Of a stretch of 8,822 nt of DNA, positions 7,053-8,822 are shown piece after piece. The position numbers and the translations under genes are program-made. Within the stretch, counting starts at the first letter, position 1. Each line of letters starts with the position of its first letter. The DNA lies in contig JAEMRG010000070.1 in the NCBI GenBank assembly GCA_016463455.1, positions 1 through 8,822 on the forward strand, read 5' to 3'. Source of the stretch: Rhodoferax sp. (GTDB lineage Bacteria > Pseudomonadota > Gammaproteobacteria > Burkholderiales > Burkholderiaceae_C). Below the pieces are notes generated by a model. That model had not been told where the DNA came from. It worked only from the letters and a program-made list of their open reading frames with translations, and did no database searches.

Positions 7053-7856
7053 TCATGCCTGCAGCCAGCCCAAACCCTGTGATGTTCCGCCGGGTAAGGC
7101 GCCCAGCGCCGGGCGGTATTCGCAACCTACCCAGCCCTCCCAGCCGCATTGGGCGCTTACCGTGTCAATGACGTCAAAGAGATAGCCGTAATTGAGTTCG
7201 CCAACGGATGGTTCCTGCCGCTCGGGCACCCCGGCGATTTGTAGATGGCCGACGCGGCCTGTGGGCAGGTACTGGCGCAGCTTGCTGGTCACATCGCCTT
7301 CCATGACCTGGCAGTGGTACAGATCGAACTGGACTTTCAGGTTGGGAGCGCCCAGGGCCTGCACGATCTGGTGCGCCGCGTGCTGGTGGTTCAGAAAATA
7401 GCCTGGCATGTCGCGGGTGTTGATGGGCTCTATCAGCACATCGATGCCCGCTGGCTGCGCCGCCAGAGCGGCCCAATGCAAATTCGCTTCATAGGTTTTT
7501 TGTAGAGTATTTGGGGCGGCTGCAGGAGGCGCAATGCCGGCCATCACATGCACGCGCGGGCAGCCGAGCGCGGCTGCGTACGCCAGTGCTTTGGCAAAAC
7601 CTTCGCGAAACTCGGCTTCGCGTCCGGGCAGGCAGGCCAGGCCACGCTCGCCAGCGTCCCAATCGCCTGGGGGTGCGTTAAACAGCACTTGCTGCAAGCC
7701 ATGGTCTTGTAAACGCTGCTGCAGTTCCTGGGCGGAAAACGCATACGGAAACAAATATTCCACCGCGCTAAAGCCGTCCTGCGCGGCGGCGGCGAAACGG
7801 TCCAAAAAAGTATGCTCTTGGTAGAGCAGGGTCAGATTAGCGGCAAAGCGAGGCAT
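7053..7856 (-). CDS. hyi: Hydroxypyruvate isomerase family protein (Hyi/OtnI)
   Basis: A 267-residue TIM-barrel enzyme of the xylose-isomerase-like group. Close family motifs run through the whole length: RFAANL near the start, AVEYLFPY (31-38), NAPPGDWDAGERGLACLPGR (60-79), LIEPIN (141-146), VQFDLYHCQVMEGD (175-188), GHLQIAG (203-209) and GWVGCEYRP (241-249). Glu143, Asp178, Gln206 and Glu246 are the expected metal-binding residues. Hyi interconverts hydroxypyruvate and tartronate semialdehyde in glyoxylate use; OtnI relatives act on 2-oxo-tetronates, and sequence alone does not separate them well. It lies 39 nt downstream of pdxH on the same strand. The usual partners, such as tartronate semialdehyde reductase, are not downstream of it here. 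No signal peptide, so cytoplasmic. The start lacks a strong ribosome site but matches the family N-terminus. Confidence 0.9.
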   Translation of the reverse strand: MPRFAANLTLLYQEHTFLDRFAAAAQDGFSAVEYLFPYAFSAQELQQRLQDHGLQQVLFNAPPGDWDAGERGLACLPGREAEFREGFAKALAYAAALGCPRVHVMAGIAPPAAAPNTLQKTYEANLHWAALAAQPAGIDVLIEPINTRDMPGYFLNHQHAAHQIVQALGAPNLKVQFDLYHCQVMEGDVTSKLRQYLPTGRVGHLQIAGVPERQEPSVGELNYGYLFDVIDTVSAQCGWEGWVGCEYRPALGALPGGTSQGLGWLQA

Positions 7857-7895
7857 GCGGGCGGGCTGGGGGCAATGACCGAAACGCGCTGCCGT

Positions 7896-8540
7896 TCAGG
7901 GCGCCAGGCGCTGGCGCAACCATGCGCCGCCGGAGCCAGCTTCTAGCCGGTATTGCAGCCGGTCATGTAAGCGGCTTTTGCGCCCTTGCCAAAACTGCCA
8001 GTTGTCAGGCCGCAGGCGGTAACCGCCCCAGTGCGGCGGGCGCGGCGGGTTGAGCAAAAACTGCGCGGCGTATTTGGCCGCGTTGGCCACCAGCACGCCG
8101 CGTCCGCTAATGACCTGGCTTTGCGGCGAGGCCCAAGCACCTATGCGCGAATCGAGCGGGCGGCTGGCATAGTAGGCATCCGCTTCCAGATCGCTTACTT
8201 TTTCCACCCGGCCTTCGATGCGCACCACGCGCTCTAGCTCCACCCAATGAAATTGCAGCGCAGCAAACGGGTTAGCCGCCAGTTCTTGGCCCTTGCGGCT
8301 TTCAAAATTGGTGTACCAGACAATGCCTTGCGCGTCATAGCCTTTGATCAACACCACCCGCGTCGAAGGCCGCAAGTCGCTGCCCACGGTGGCCAGGGTC
8401 ATGGCATTGGGCTCGGGCACCTGGGCGGAAATGGCCTCGTTTAGCCACTGGTCAAACTGCGCCAGTGGGTCGGACTGCGAGGCGCTTTCATCCAGTTCGG
8501 CGCGTTCGTAGCTTTTGCGTAAATCGGCGATAGAACTCAT
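7896..8540 (-). CDS. pdxH: Pyridoxamine 5'-phosphate oxidase PdxH
   Basis: A 214-residue FMN enzyme that oxidises pyridoxamine or pyridoxine 5'-phosphate to pyridoxal 5'-phosphate, the last step of vitamin B6 synthesis and salvage. Motifs in order: RVVLIKGYD (61-69, FMN binding), YTNFESRKGQEL (76-87), FHWVELERVVRIEG (97-110), ASRPLDSRIGAWASPQSQVI (125-144), PHWGGYRLRP (169-178), FWQGRKSRLHDR (183-194) and the C-terminal W-x2-RL-x-P. Length is close to the roughly 218 residues of the E. coli protein. I chose the ATG at 8540 because MSSIADLRKSYERAEL is the usual beginning. The frame is open to an ATG at 8687, but those 49 extra residues have no family match. A TATACT box lies six bases before the chosen ATG. 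It probably heads a two-gene unit with hyi. Confidence 0.97.
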   Translation of the reverse strand: MSSIADLRKSYERAELDESASQSDPLAQFDQWLNEAISAQVPEPNAMTLATVGSDLRPSTRVVLIKGYDAQGIVWYTNFESRKGQELAANPFAALQFHWVELERVVRIEGRVEKVSDLEADAYYASRPLDSRIGAWASPQSQVISGRGVLVANAAKYAAQFLLNPPRPPHWGGYRLRPDNWQFWQGRKSRLHDRLQYRLEAGSGGAWLRQRLAP

Positions 8541-8546
8541 GGCGGC

Positions 8547-8552
8547 AGTATA
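8547..8552 (-). promoter_or_regulatory. Candidate -10 box for pdxH, possibly leaderless
   Basis: On the minus strand TATACT (one mismatch from the consensus TATAAT) ends 6 nt before the pdxH ATG, which would place the transcript start at or next to the A of the ATG. No good -35 box is seen 16-18 nt upstream. There is also no ribosome site at normal distance from the ATG; an AGGAG is 20 nt away. A second AT-rich box, TATAAA, lies at 8581-8586 on the same strand and is an alternative. Confidence 0.3.
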
Positions 8553-8565
8553 AGGAGCAGCTCCT
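8553..8565. repeat. 13-bp palindrome next to the pdxH -10 candidate
   Basis: AGGAGC-A-GCTCCT: 6-bp arms with a single central base, directly adjacent to the TATACT box. The size suits a small operator or a short hairpin, but this could be chance in GC-rich DNA. Confidence 0.3.
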
Positions 8566-8794
8566 GCTGCTGGCCTTGGTTTTATAAGAGAGGCAGGCAA
8601 AAGAAAGGCTAGTTCGCTTTCGCTCACATTGCACACGCTGGCAGACGCGCTGCGAGCGCTGCTGCGCCCACGCCAAGCCTCATCCATTAACTACGACTGC
8701 CCCGTTCACCAATCTAAGCGCCCAAACAAGCACCGCAAACGCCCGGCCTAAGACTCCTATCCAAACTCAAAAACCCAAATTAGCTGTTCAAGCT

Positions 8795-8822
8795 CCCCTT
8801 CACCCCGGCGGGGGTGAAGGGG
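8795..8822. repeat. Perfect palindrome at the right window edge
   Basis: Arms CCCCTTCACCCC (8795-8806) and GGGGTGAAGGGG (8811-8822) are perfectly complementary around a GGCG loop. The right arm ends exactly at the window edge. AGCT precedes the left arm, so the structure may extend beyond the edge. There is no adjacent T-run on the side visible here, so a dispersed palindromic repeat is at least as likely as a terminator. Confidence 0.6.

Noticed and set aside
6878..7171. Open frame of 97 codons on the plus strand at the end of hyi
   Set aside because: No ribosome site or domain, and it overlaps the conserved C-terminus of hyi on the other strand.
8541..8687. 49-residue N-terminal extension of PdxH
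   Set aside because: No resemblance to PdxH. The family N-terminus begins at the ATG at 8540, and the region holds promoter-like and palindromic sequences instead.

Overview
The window reads as chromosomal DNA of a betaproteobacterium, most likely order Burkholderiales (Comamonadaceae-like). This rests on the GC-rich coding style and on the protein sequences of the TetR regulator, PdxH and Hyi, which resemble Burkholderiales versions I know. I cannot name a genus. No rRNA, tRNA, insertion sequence, phage gene or CRISPR array was seen. Coding density is high and no gene looks broken inside the window.

Left third (1-3311, all on the minus strand): a drug-efflux operon transcribed in the order TetR-family repressor, periplasmic adaptor (membrane fusion protein), RND inner-membrane pump of the HAE1 type. 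The repressor stop and adaptor start overlap as ATGA, and the pump starts 3 nt after the adaptor stop. A near-perfect 20-bp palindrome (3292-3311) just upstream of the repressor is a good candidate operator. The pump runs off the left edge after 477 codons. Any outer-membrane channel would lie beyond that edge.

Middle (3476-6804, plus strand): msrA, then a compact cluster of an ABC ATPase, an FtsX/MacB-type permease (ATGA overlap with the ATPase), a small exported protein with four mature cysteines, and an exported DUF3299-like protein with a CxxC pair. No substrate-binding protein is present. The composition resembles the Vibrio cholerae Zrg zinc transporter locus as I remember it. Here the small cysteine protein occupies the place of a histidine-rich binding protein. 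The set looks like a periplasmic metal or thiol handling system and is the most interesting part of the window.

Right third (6805-8822): a convergent intergenic gap, then pdxH followed by hyi on the minus strand, 39 nt apart, as a probable two-gene unit. A TATACT box sits six bases before the pdxH start, which suggests a possible leaderless transcript. The window ends inside or at a perfect 12-bp-arm palindrome (8795-8822) that may be a dispersed repeat.
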